Origin: Ophioceras dolichostomum
Lineage: Eukaryota; Ascomycota; Sordariomycetes; Magnaporthales; Ophioceraceae
DNA: 34,023 nt
Direction: 5' to 3'
Assembly (NCBI GenBank): GCA_003049485.1
Contig: PYST01000304.1
Coordinates: 13,301-47,323 of the forward strand
Shown: positions 1-10,800 of the stretch, piece after piece
Numbering within the stretch: the first letter of the stretch is position 1
Layout: every line of letters starts with the position of its first letter
Position numbers and translations under genes: made by a program
Notes under the pieces: generated by a model
The model's input: the letters and a program-made list of their open reading frames with translations, nothing else
Databases searched by the model: none
Told to the model about the DNA's origin: nothing

Positions 1-23
1 GGGGGGGGGGGGGGGGGGGGGGG
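1..23. repeat. G23 homopolymer at window edge
   Basis: An uninterrupted run of 23 G opens the window. It is not a telomere repeat, because no TTAGGG units follow. It could be a contig-end artefact of assembly or a genuine homopolymer. The bases from 24 to 208 are the 3' flank of the decayed gene and show nothing else I recognise. Confidence 0.9.
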
Positions 24-208
24 CGATGAAACTTCAGACCCTCATCCTGCTTGTCTCCCGAGCTCCCACATTGATTCCCTGTGAATAGTCCAGTCCAAAA
101 TTCCGTTGTTCCCGGCAGAAACAAACGCGAATCTCGGGCACGCTTGACTCTAACCATCAACAAGACTTCCTCGCCGTCGTCTCTACCCGGCCAGAAACGT
201 CTGGTCTC

Positions 209-789
209 TTAGTAGTAGCGCAGAGAGAGACTGGAAGTCTTCGGCTTGCACTCCTTGAGCTCGGCTTTGTTGAATCTCGAGCAATAGTCGAGCTCGTCCG
301 GCCTCGTGATGATCTTGTAACCCATATCCGGGCGTCCAAGCCTGTAGACCCGGAAGATGATGTAGGTGCTCCCGCAAGTCTGCCCACGGCTCCGAAGCTG
401 AAACTTGCTCCACTGTTTATGGCATAAAAGGAGGCGGCGCCGGTCAGTCTTCGGCGCGGCGGTGAGAGAGGCGAGTGATGTTGGCAGGAGAGGTCGGGAG
501 TACGAACCTGAAGATCACTCAATTTGAGAGGTGTGGCAAGGTCCCCTGTGGTGGTCTTTACCTCGAAGGCGTAACCGCTCGAACGCTCTTTACCGAACGG
601 CAGGCCCGTTTCCTCCTCGAGAAAGGCCGATACCCTCCCGTCGACGTCGGTGACCATGATGTCGCCCTCTTCTGTGCCCGTCCAGCGGCCGAGCCTCTTG
701 TAGCGCTGGTGCTTGCGGACCAGGTCGCACATGTTGCTCTGCCAGGTATCGATGCCAATGCCGCACTCGAGTCGAAGAACTTCAAATGC
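209..789 (-). other. DUF3883-like C-terminal domain of the decayed gene (two exons plus intron 413-507)
   Basis: The exon from 789 to 508 encodes the TWQSNM motif and a GDI...YAFEVKTTTGD...LKLSDLQ block, typical of the DUF3883 domain that ends NO VEIN-like proteins. This domain is related to restriction-endonuclease-like folds. The last exon, 412 to 209, adds STYIIFRVYRLGR and stops at TAA. No lesion falls inside these two exons, so the C-terminal domain remains readable over roughly 160 codons. Confidence 0.7.
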
Positions 790-3700
790 CTGTGGGGTTG
801 TTGTCGAGCAGTTAGCTTTCCTCCTACTGTCTTGGCTGATGATAGCATGATGCGCGAACCGCGACGTTCTGGTTGGCGTTCCTACTCACAAAAAGCTCGC
901 CTGCCGCTCCAATGTTGTAGACTAGCTCTTGTGATGGGCTCCCAAGAGCATCGTCAAGATCGAAACCGACTCGTTCATCGGTATAGCTCATCGCCGCCCT
1001 TTTGATGACGAAATCAAGCAACTTGGAGTAGTCCTTTGGTGGCTGATGGGTAGGCCCAGATGGCCGGGAGTCGAGTTTAGTGCTTGGAACAACCCCGGCG
1101 CTCTGTTCTTCAGCGCCGAGATCGATGGGGTTGTGCTATGCAGGTATGGGACACTCGATGATACCGAAGCTCTCGAGCAGCAGCTCAAGGGCCTCTGAAG
1201 TTGTCGCATGCGTAATCCGCGTGACCATTTGTCCTCTTTGAGGCCTAGAATTCCTACAAGCGCCCTCGGGATGTCGCCACTGAAGCGAAATTCCTGATTG
1301 ACGGGATCGACAGGGACGAAGAATCGGATGGTGCCGTCCTTGACACCCATGTGGAAACTTCCGGCAACCTCGGCCGTGATGATTTCTCCTCCTTGCGTCA
1401 GCGGGTATGTGTTTGAGATGGTCTCACTAGTCAGAACCACGACAGTCGATAGCTTCTTGATCAGATCCTTCCCTCTAGACTGCGCCGCGCTGCTCCCGAA
1501 GTGATTCGCAACTCTAGGCATAGGTGTTAGTTGAGTGTTACACTCACAAGCCAGCTGGGGGCACCTACACTCACCTGAACAGAGATCTCGCCTTGATTCT
1601 CATCTGTCTCGTCAGCGGGCGGTCCCGCAGGCCGCCGCTTGCACGAGTGCGCTTCTTGAGGAGTTTGGACAGGAGTCGATCCTCCAATCTCAGAGCCACG
1701 AGGAAGGGTCTCACATGGTGCAAGTCGGCCACGCTGAAGTCCAGGATCGCTGTCTTAGGCGCAAAGAGACGCCTAGAATCTTCTCTATCCGCGAGGACGA
1801 ACTCATCACGGATGGATGCGTACTTCAGCTCGCCGTCGCACACTCTCATTGGCAGAAATTTGTCTGAAAGCAGCGGCATCAGGTCATTTCTGTCGAAAGG
1901 GAGCGGGGCCAGACAGCTGGTGAAGAGGCGGATCGCAGTGTCTGCGCTCGACCGAACCGTCGGGTCCTGAGTCTCCTGGAGTTTATTGGCCCCTCGTGCA
2001 ACGCTTCGATGCACACCTGCTTGTCCGGCTGTGGGAGGCCTAGGCAATCTACAAAGAAAGCCTTTTCCCGGATATAGTAAGACAGGTTCGAAGCTCGGCG
2101 ATGAAGCGGTATGCTTGGGCCACGAGCTAGATCCGGGATCGTAGTTTAGCATTCTTTTGTTCACCGCCTCGGTGATCAGCGCTCTGTTGCATGTTGTTGG
2201 CTCAATGATATCGCATGATGGCTCACAGCCTCAACCACACCAGTGTGAGGGAATCTTTACCTGATATTCTCCCCCTTTTCCTCCGGGTTCCCGTGACACC
2301 GCTTGGCCAAGTCGGCCTACACTCTTTTGATACTCTCGAGATCCCACGGAGGACCAAGAGACTTGATATGATCCAGCTCAGCCAGGACATCTTCAATAGA
2401 GACATCCCCAATAGCGAGCCAGACGCAGAACAAGTGATGGCCTCCGGAATAGCCACCGACGGCGGAGAGCACTTGAACAGAAGTCAGCCACCGGGGGCCG
2501 TTGATTCGACACTTGCTGGGCGGATACCAGCGGATGAAATCAGGGCGAGATGCGAGTGGGACAGCAACGAATTTCTCATCATGAAACTTAGTCCTGTTCG
2601 ACTTTGTCAGCGTCACATCTGAATACCAAGGGTGCAGAGAACGGAGGACTTACCGGAAGAAGGATATGTGATATGAGCATAGCTTCGATGTCAGCTTCTG
2701 GTAGACTGTGATAACAATTCCCATACTGGCCTTTGATGTGCTATTTTGCTCTTCAATCTCTGTTCCCTGGAGTTGGCTTTTCAGCTGATACAAGGCAGAC
2801 ACGTAGAATAGGAAGGAGAGTTCATCGATGAATCTGAATTTCCTTGCGAACTCCATCCACTGATAGCTCCGAAGATCGTCGGCCGTAATGTTCGTGCAAA
2901 CGAACGGGAACCTTTCGATTCCGAGACTTGTGATCTCGTCCCGAAGAGCCGGGTATGGGAAGAACGCCGATCCGAGCGCCCGGAGGCCTGCCTCGGTTGC
3001 CACGTCCGTCTTTAGCAGTTCGTCTAACATGCTTGAGCTGACCAGATATCTGTGCGCGTCCCACTGATGCCACAGAAAATCAAGGAGTCGATCTTTGCGC
3101 TATCTAATGACGAAGGAGAACTCTAATGAAAACTTGGTACTGTCGGTCCGGTCCGCGACTTTCGGGAACGTGTGCAAACCGAACATGCTGATCAACCATT
3201 TCCGCCATCGAGCTTGGTCTTCTCGTCGAGGCAGAGCCTTGAGTGTCTCATCCGATAGGTAGACCTTCGCGATGAAGTTCACCCCAAGTTGCTTGAGCTT
3301 CTCCTCGTTTTGTGCAGGACCCTGATGCACCAGCCGGTGCATGCCTAGCTCGTGGTCGTCTTCCAGATACAGCCAGCCGCTCGCCTCATAGTCCGGATGT
3401 ACAATCGCTCCCGTCATGGTCTCAATCATGGGCCCGTACTTGAAGTCCTCCCTCGATGTAATGTTTCGTGTGAATAGGAAAAGAAGATCGGCGACAATTT
3501 CCAGGCTGCTTACGCCACGAACCTTTCCGTCTTGGTATCTCTGGTCAATCAAAGAGACGACTTTCTCGAGGGCCAGATCTGTTTGGAGTCCCAAGGTGAC
3601 CAAAAGCTCTTGCATCTCCGGAATGAGAGCCTGGAACACCGGTAGGATGGGATACCCGAGTCTTGGTGGGAACGGCACGGCCCCAGCCGCGAGTTTAGGC

Positions 3701-4959
3701 AAGATTAACTCCGGCGAGGACTCAACCGAGACATGTTGGGAACCGAGGTCAATTATCTTCAGTCGGCGGATGCGAGCCCTCAGATTGTCCCGCTCTGACG
3801 GCTTTCCATTGTTGCACATCTTGAGCAGCATCTTGGCCACTTAAGCCTTCCAGGCACGGAGGTTGAGGCGATCGTCTTCAGGTGTCCAGAGGAAGAATCC
3901 GAACATCCTATCTAGCATCTCAGCATTCGAAAGGTCCTTCACGCCTAGAGAGGCCAAGGCTGGGTAGTGGTCCTGGCTGTATCCCTCCGAGAGGTACACT
4001 GATTTTGGGGGATTGGTAAGGTCTCGAAAGAGCGGCGCTTTGTCGTTGTCGAGAAATATGTTTGGAACGAATCGGGCCTCGTCGGGTCGAACCATGACAC
4101 GGGTGTCGTCCCTGCGACATTCGACGATCTTCGAGGTCACGAGTTCAGCCATGACCCTGGACGCAAAGAGCCGCCAGTATGGGTCCGAGATCGATTTGAT
4201 ATGTTCTGGAAGATACTCGAGCCAAGAGTACTTGAAATGACGGAATTGCCTGAGCTGGGAAAGCCGAGGCAATCATGATGCACAATATCCCATTCCAGAG
4301 ACATTCGAGCGCTTCTTCGCGATTCGCTCGGGTTATGAAGTCGGCATAGATTAGAAACTATGGTCGCCCCAGGAAGAGAATAGCGCGGCTAGCTGCTGCC
4401 AGTTATAACATGTGGTCCAAATATCGAGGTCAAGAGTTTGAACAAAGCTGGACAACTAGGAACGCCTCCAAACGCAGGAGAAAACTTGAGAGAGAAAGCA
4501 CACCTTGAAGCCGGCGGAACCTAGAGGAAAGAGGGTGGAGACGCGCTGCTGTTTAGCGAGAGGGGCCTTGGACTTCTGTGGATTGCTTGTCTTTCCCGAG
4601 CCCTGAAACGCCATGATTATCTCCGTCGGTGATGCCCCGTGTGTATCATGGAAAAGTCCGGCGGAATACCCATATCTGTCCACCATTTGAACAGAGCTTG
4701 GCAGAGGTTTCTACAAGGGGTGATCGGGAGGGTACCAGAAGATGTGGCGGATAGAAACCCAAGACTGGGCATCCACTTCCTTCACATACGCCATGGTCGC
4801 CTTCCATCGCCGCCGGGCGGCGGGAGGAAGGACAGCCTGGCGAGCCTTCGGAGGAAGAGAAGAATTTCTGATGGGAATCCCTGGAACTCGGCCACATTCG
4901 TGGCCATGTCGCAATTGCTTTTCATGAACAGCGTTGTCTGAGTGCGAAATCCATCGGGG

Positions 4960-5400
4960 AGCTCCTCAAAACCTTCATGCCATGGTGTGATCATCTTCGT
5001 ACCGCCGTCGTCGGGACTGCCGCTGTGTCGAAACGAAAAGGAGAACGGACCCGACTGGATCTGGGTCTTGCGAGCCACGTGGAACAGTGGCTTAAACCCG
5101 ACGCCCTTTTCGCCGATGAGACTGTCGGAGCCTTCTTTCGTTTGTTGTTGCTGCATAGCGCTCTGACTCTGGCCTCAGTCAACCCATCTTCATTGGAGTA
5201 AACTATGATCTTGTCTTTGGAGAGCCAGAATGAGATGGCCGGCAACTTCCCTTCCTCGCGGCCAGCTCATAGTTGTTGCCGTCTGCATATCGTATCAGGT
5301 TGTAGATGAATCTGACCTTGCTCGAGCGATTGGCGTCGGCAATGCTGTGAGTGTTGTCGTTTCTGAGCAAAGGCAATACTCCTGGAGAAGGTCGAGGCTT
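4960..5400 (-). other. Remnant of the Bergerat ATP-binding fold in the decayed gene
   Basis: This part encodes the GHKL-type nucleotide-binding region. The lid motif IGEKGVGFK is well preserved near 5100-5125. The N-box reads FIYNLIRYADGNNY, whereas the family usually has Glu-Leu followed by Gln-Asn-Ala-Asp. The catalytic Glu and the Mg-binding Asn are therefore both replaced. NEDG stands in for the usual D/NxG motif. Single-base shifts near 5253 and 5135 separate the three motifs into different frames. Confidence 0.7.
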
Positions 5401-5492
5401 GACCCGCTTGGAGTCGCGCCATCGTTTGCCTCGCGGATCTCGTCGATGACCTCTCTGGCCTGCTCCCGAGACAAGGCGCACACCGTTGCCAT

Positions 5493-6783
5493 CTCAGCTG
5501 CTAAGGCTACTGAATTGCCGACAATGCTAGAAGTTACCACTTGCTTGGTCGGAGTAGGTGCGGCTCTGGGGAGGCTATCGCGATGCTCGGGGAGGAGCAG
5601 CAGTAGCGGAAGCAGGGAAAATAAAAAAACTTTGAAGCTTGAAAAGTTGAAAATGTAGGAAGGGTATTGCCTACAAGCAACAGCACACATAGACTGGAAA
5701 GGACCAGGCTGTGCAAAATTGGAAGGAGCAAAGCGGACGTATTGTAAGCAAACCGACGGAAGGAGCGCGTGGGAGCCACAGCAGTGAATTTTGCACAGCA
5801 AACGGCAAAGGAATCACGACGACCATTAATATCTCATTGCATTGCGCTGGCTGACGATGGTGAGAAGCTGGCACGGCCTTTGATGAGGAGGCACCGCACA
5901 CAACATTAAACACATCAATGAAAATACATTGCATTGCAGACCCTGACAAGATCTCACCCAGTCACCGTCCTTATCTTGTAGGTCCATCCCTTCCCTCAGC
6001 TCACGCCCAGTCATACTAACGTCAACATAGGCTGCTTGCGACGATCAGCCAATGGCGACGGTGTTCACTGTTCATGATGTTTCGGCCGCGGATGAGGCAA
6101 GTGCCTCGAGATAGGGAGCGACAGGCTCAAGTTTTCATACCAGACATACTGAGTGTCCCATCGGCATACTTTCCGTTCAAAGCCTCCCTAAAATTTCCTG
6201 GGAACTGCCTTAAATCTGGGTGGAGCTAGAATACGCCCGGCCTCATGTCTGGGCCATAATCGCGCCCGCGAGTGCATGCATGAGTGGGTGTGGCCTCAGG
6301 TTTCTCGTTTCTCAGCTTCTTTCCTCGTCATCAGACAAAGCATTGATGTTCCGAGAATGTCTTGGTACACAAGAAGAGCACGAACCTGAGCAATGGCGCA
6401 CTGCAGGTAACCAATGACAATCCTACGGCTCATTGAACGGCGGCCCAGGGACAGGCTGATGATTCGTTTCATCAGCAAGAAGTGGAGAGCCAATCAAAGC
6501 TGCATCAAAGATCTCTCATGGGCGCTCTTATAGGCGTACAGGTGGTCCCGAAACGGCCCCCAAGACGGTCAAGCGAGCGTGGGCGCTCGCTTACATATGG
6601 CTGCCTGAACCCCCGCATTGATGTTGAAGAGGACGAACGCGTTTGCTTTTACGATCATCAGAGCAGCGCATCGTATTTTGTATTATTTTGTGCCCTGGTA
6701 TGAGGCGTGTCGCAAGTCCGTGGCAATTTCGATGCAGTCTACTGTAGGCCCTGAAGTCCGCCGTCGTTGTCAAGACGCCCAAA
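5493..6783. other. Intergenic region between divergent genes
   Basis: About 1.3 kb separates the pseudogene start from the NLR start, so both promoters should lie here. I see only short overlapping open frames with no family resemblance, and no clear TATA box. A hydrophobic short frame on the minus strand around 5534-5779 is low-complexity and I do not call it. Confidence 0.6.
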
Positions 6784-9700
6784 ATGGCGGCGGAGCTGAA
6801 CCTCGCTTGCAATGCGCTCCAGGTTGTTGGAGTGGCACTCAAAGTCGCATCAAAATGCAAGTCCGTGTACCTCCATGGCGTCACGAACGACGAAGGCCTG
6901 ACCGAAGCCGACGCCCACGCGCGAGCTGCCCTGCAGGACCTCCACACGCTGGTCCAGGCCTCCTCCCCGAGTTGTGATCAAGCGCTCCGTGACGAAGCGA
7001 GTCGGATCTCCATTGAGGCTTCACGCCTCCAGAGCATCGCGGACGAGATTCAGGGGAAGGGGAAAGCTTCCAAGGGGAAAGTCGCGGGCTCCGCGCGAAC
7101 CGTATGGAAAGCAACATGGAAGAGGAAAGAGATTATGCAGCTGGAAAAGGGGTTACAAACACGTAAGGGCGCGCTGGAAACCCGCCTCCTATCCAAATTG
7201 CAGTACGTTTCTCTCCTCTCCTCTCCCTTGCTCTCCTATCTCCTCTACTGCCCTGCCTGTACCCTTTTCCACCATCGCCACTGGTAAGAATAGACAGGGC
7301 ATCTGACACCATAGCCCACCATTAGCACCCAGCTTGATGCAGTTACCCTGCAACAGACCAGCGGCTTTCCAGATCTCGATCCCAAGTTTCGTTCCGTCAT
7401 CGATGCCATCGCCGATGGCCAGACCAAGTTGGAGCAGATCGGTCAGAAGATCAGCAAGCAGCTAGCGACCGACTCGGGGGCTGTGAGGGATGCGATCTTG
7501 GCTGATGGAAACAAGACCCGTCAGCAGCTTTCTCTTAATGCGAAGGCTGCCATGGTTGCGGTTGAGAGTGAGGGCAGCAAGACCCGCGAGGAACTTTCTG
7601 CAGAGTCCGCGGCGGTGATGGTCGTCGCTCATGATGAAGGGACCAAGACTCGCCATCAGCTGGCAGCAGAGTTGGCTACAGTGGCGGCCGCTCTTGAAGC
7701 CGAAGGGAACAAGACCCGGGAGGAGGTTGTGACCGAGGTGACTACCATCGTGCACGACGAAGGAGTCGAGACCCGCCAGCAACTCTCGACCGAGTCAGCC
7801 TTGGTGACGGCGGTCGTGGAAGGCGAAGGCCGCAAGACCCGCAAGGTCGTCGTCGACGTCGTCGAAGAGGTAGAGGACATCGTGCTTTCGAGCGTCGGCG
7901 TTCACGCGCAAGCCGTAGCCGCCATGTCGAGAGACGTGCGAGACCATGTCGCCAGCGTGGTGGACTTGGTGGGTGAAACCGAGAAGGTTCGAGAAGAGCA
8001 CCGGAGACTCATCAACAGCCTTGTCCACCCCAACATGGGCGACCGACGCATTCAGATCCAAGCCGCTCACCCTGGAACATTCCAGTGGTGTTTTGGGCGT
8101 AATGAAGAATCGGTGAGCTACGCCCATGGAGCCTAGATTTTGATCAGAATGACTTGCTGATAATCTGTGCAGAACATCAACCACGACCGAGTCGCGTCCT
8201 CGGCCCCGCGGGATGATGCCGAATCTCTTCCTGAATTTCCATCTTGGCTTCGATCTCCGGACGCGAAACTCGCCTGGGTTAAAGGGAAAGCTGGATGCGG
8301 CAAGAGCACACTCATGAAGTTCCTCGCCGAGGATCCAAGGACGGTGGATAGTTTGGACGCTATTTGGCCAAGGCCTCTCATCCTGCCCCACTTCTTGTGG
8401 TCTGGTGGTCATCTCCTTGAATGCAGCATCAGAGGCATCCTGCTTTCGCTGCTTCACCAAGTCCTGTCTGTGGATAGCCGGCTTGCCACCACCGTCCTGA
8501 AGCGTTTTCCCGCCGCGCAATCCCGCAAGTCGATCAACGACTGGTCCGACTTGGATCTCCAGGAGACCCTGCTCTTTGTGCTTGAAGCCCTCAACAGGCC
8601 CGTCTGCATTTTCATCGACGGACTTGACGAGATCGATCGTTCTGATGGCCCACACAAGGTCATCAACTTCATCAAATGCCTCATCGACCGCCCACTCTTG
8701 AAGCTGTGCGTTTCCAGCCGTCCAGAGCCAGCCCTCAAGAAGTACTTGGAGGAATTTCGGATCCTTCAGGTACAGGACTTCACATCCGGGGACATTCGGC
8801 GTTTCGTTGGCGAGGAGCTTCAGCCATTCTTCACCGACAGGCCCGAGGAGCTCTCATCCTTTGTCGACGCAATTGCGAACAAATCAGAAGGCGTCTTCCT
8901 ATGGGTATCGATGGCACTAAAAAGCCTCAAGGAGGGGCTCGACAGCGAGGATGACGACCTCATGGCTCGGCTAGAAGACCTCCCTGGGGATCTCAACCGG
9001 CTCTACCAGGACATGTGGGACCGGCAAAACGCCAACGTCAAGGCCTACCGCGTGGACTGCGCCGTCTACCTCAATACCTTCCTGTCTATGCGGGACTCTG
9101 ACCTAGACCGGATGCACTTCTGGATATTCGCCTTCTTGACCCGCCCATCACTGCTCGAGTCTGCCTTCCAGCGCCACACGCTGTCAGAGGAGTCGATCCG
9201 GCTTCTGAGCACGCTCGATACCCAGAAACGAAACGTCGAAAACAGGTGCGGGGGGCTGCTTGAGATCTCCACAATTCCAGGAGTCCCGGCCCCCGAAAAT
9301 GGCATGGAAGTCAAGCTGATCCACAGATCTGCCATCGAGTTCTTGCGGAACACTGCAGAGGGCCGGAGGATTCTCAGCTACGACACATCAACGCCCCTGG
9401 ACAGGAACACTGCCCTCGCCAAGACCTCCCTTATCCGAGCCCAGCTCGGGGACTGCGACGCGGGGTTCCACGGCTATTTCCGTCACGTCGCGCGCATTAT
9501 GCGGGAACCAAACATGCCACGAGCCGTGATGACCATGCTTCTAGACTTCGCCGCCAGGTTCTACGACGAGTTCCCAGTTTCCCCGAAGCAGCTCGACATC
9601 ATCGGCCACGCCGCTCGGGTGAACATAGTCGAGTTCGCATATGAAAAGCTCGTCGCATTGAAGGAAAGGGCGCCTCGAGGGGTTCTCTCCAAAGAGTACC

Positions 9701-10800
9701 TCGCCGGCTTATTCATGCTCGGGGCGTGGTCCACGCGAGTCGTCGATGTCGGCGACGGTGATGGCGAGGGCGTCGGATATGGGCACCACTGGACCGAACA
9801 GACCCCTCGAAACAAGTTTCTGCAGCTCTTGATCGAGTACGGCATGGACTTTGAGTCCCGCCAGATCAACTGGGGCTACGCGCTGCCTCACCTAAAGGAA
9901 GCTCGGTCCGACGTCCTCTATGTTCGAGCAACCCCCTTCATGTTGATGATGAACATCGTGTTCCCCTTTCGCTCGGGCCTGGAAGGAGCGCACTACCGCA
10001 GGGCGCGGGCCAACCTTCGTCTGATGAATTCAGTCCACTTCCTTTCCGACGTGGATGCCAAGACTATTCTGAGTTTCACCTACCACCATACAGGGGCGAC
10101 CTCTCGACCGGCGTTGATGATCGAATTTTTGGACGTCCTCAACCTGGCGAACTTCCGCCGAAACATCGCCCCAACCCAAAAGCCCAGCCAGTCCTTGAAG
10201 CCCGACAAGCATGCCACTGATCCACCAGAAGGCCCCATGCCGGCGAAGGACGACACATCAGGAGACCACCCAAAGATCTGCAGCTCCCATTTTGCTGGAT
10301 TCACCTTGCTGGTGGAGGTCGATGCCTTCTTCATATGCTATCTCATACGTACGACGGTAGCGAGGTCGGACCAAACGGTTCTCGACCAACTCCTGCGCCC
10401 ATCGCCCACCAACCCGACACCCTTAGGAGTGTACCATCCACACGAAGACGGGAACAGTTGCTTCCACCTCCTCGACACGCCGTCGGACCGCAACGGCCTC
10501 TCAGACGATATCGGGTTCGCCCTCGACCTGTACTGGGTCGAAGCCAGCCGGACATGGCTCCCGCCGCGGTCGCTCTACCAGAATGTGCTGTCCTTCGTCA
10601 GAAGGTCCACGGCACCCGACATCGATACTCTGCGCTCACGTCTTCTCGAGACGATGCATTTCGCGGCCGAGGACGCTGTCCCGCCCTGGCCCGAGCCCTT
10701 CCCGGGTGCCCGGGCGTCGAACGGGACGCCGCTGGACCTGGCGGGCTTGGGAGAGCGGTTCTGTGCCGAGGTCGGGCACGCTGATCAGCTTGACATTTGA
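6784..10800 (+). CDS. NACHT/STAND NLR-like protein with 22-residue repeat linker and DUF7791-like C-terminus
   Basis: Three exons, 6784-7202, 7326-8112 and 8173-10800, give 1277 residues. Intron 1 (123 nt) has donor GTACGT and branch CTGAC. Intron 2 (60 nt) has donor GTGAGC and branch GCTGAT. Phases match. The start ATG has an AAA-ATG-G context. Residues 1-190 are helical and resemble N-terminal domains of fungal STAND proteins. Residues 196-320 are six tandem repeats around the core EGxKTRxxL. NACHT follows: Walker A GKAGCGKST (440-448), Walker B CIFIDGLDEID (547-557), then CVSSRPE (581-587). VKLIHRSAIEFL (782-793) is typical of the DUF7791 region. I see no WD40, ankyrin or TPR repeats after it. 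By family knowledge, such proteins are cytosolic signalling NTPases linked to nonself recognition and programmed death in fungi. The ligand and the effector output are unknown. No lesion was seen. Confidence 0.92.
7492..7880 (+). repeat. Six tandem 66-bp coding repeats in the NLR linker
   Basis: The KTR core (ETR in one copy) starts at 7513, 7579, 7645, 7711, 7768 and 7834. The spacing is 66, 66, 66, 57 and 66 bp, that is 22 residues with one 19-residue unit. Units look like ESEGSKTREELSAESAAVMV and HDEGTKTRHQLAAELATVAA. Twenty-two is two hendecads, which suits a long helix or coiled coil. The nucleotide copies have diverged, so the array is not a very recent expansion. Confidence 0.9.

Larger units (their letters stand above)
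209..5492 (-). pseudogene. Decayed NO VEIN/sacsin-like ATPase gene with C-terminal DUF3883-like domain
   Basis: This is a large fungal protein of the NO VEIN-like group (GHKL/HSP90-type ATPase at the N-terminus, DUF3883-like domain at the C-terminus), now broken. Reading from 5492 downward, family-like blocks appear in order: the ATPase region (FIYNLIRYADGNNY, NEDG, IGEKGVGFK), TEIIMAF, GSAGFK/FLIYADFITRANREE, KYSWLEYLP, DFLWHQWD, DKFLP, LDFSV, then TWQSNM and FEVKTTTGD in the DUF3883-like part, ending in RYY at 209-211. In-frame stops lie at 4711-4713, 3841-3843, 3100-3102, 2650-2652, 2317-2319 and 1136-1138. Reading-frame shifts are needed near 5380, 5253, 5135, 4815, 4240, 2065, 2000 and 1230. 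Five introns can still be placed with consistent phase: 413-507, 790-889, 1514-1574, 2184-2260 and 4358-4503. The start is the ATG at 5490-5492, which is uncertain. Family assignment is from recalled motif patterns, not a search. Sequencing error could explain some frameshifts but hardly six in-frame stops. Confidence 0.85.

Noticed and set aside
1..60. Telomere
   Set aside because: There are no TTAGGG or CCCTAA units; only a G homopolymer is present.
2617..2652. A 35-nt intron (GTAAGT...TTCAG) in the decayed gene
   Set aside because: It is too short for a fungal intron and the frame after it would not match. Reading straight through keeps the frame and leaves a single in-frame TAA, so I count it as a stop.
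10335..10784. Plus-strand open frame of 149 codons inside the NLR exon
   Set aside because: It is an out-of-frame shadow of the GC-rich 3' end of the NLR gene.
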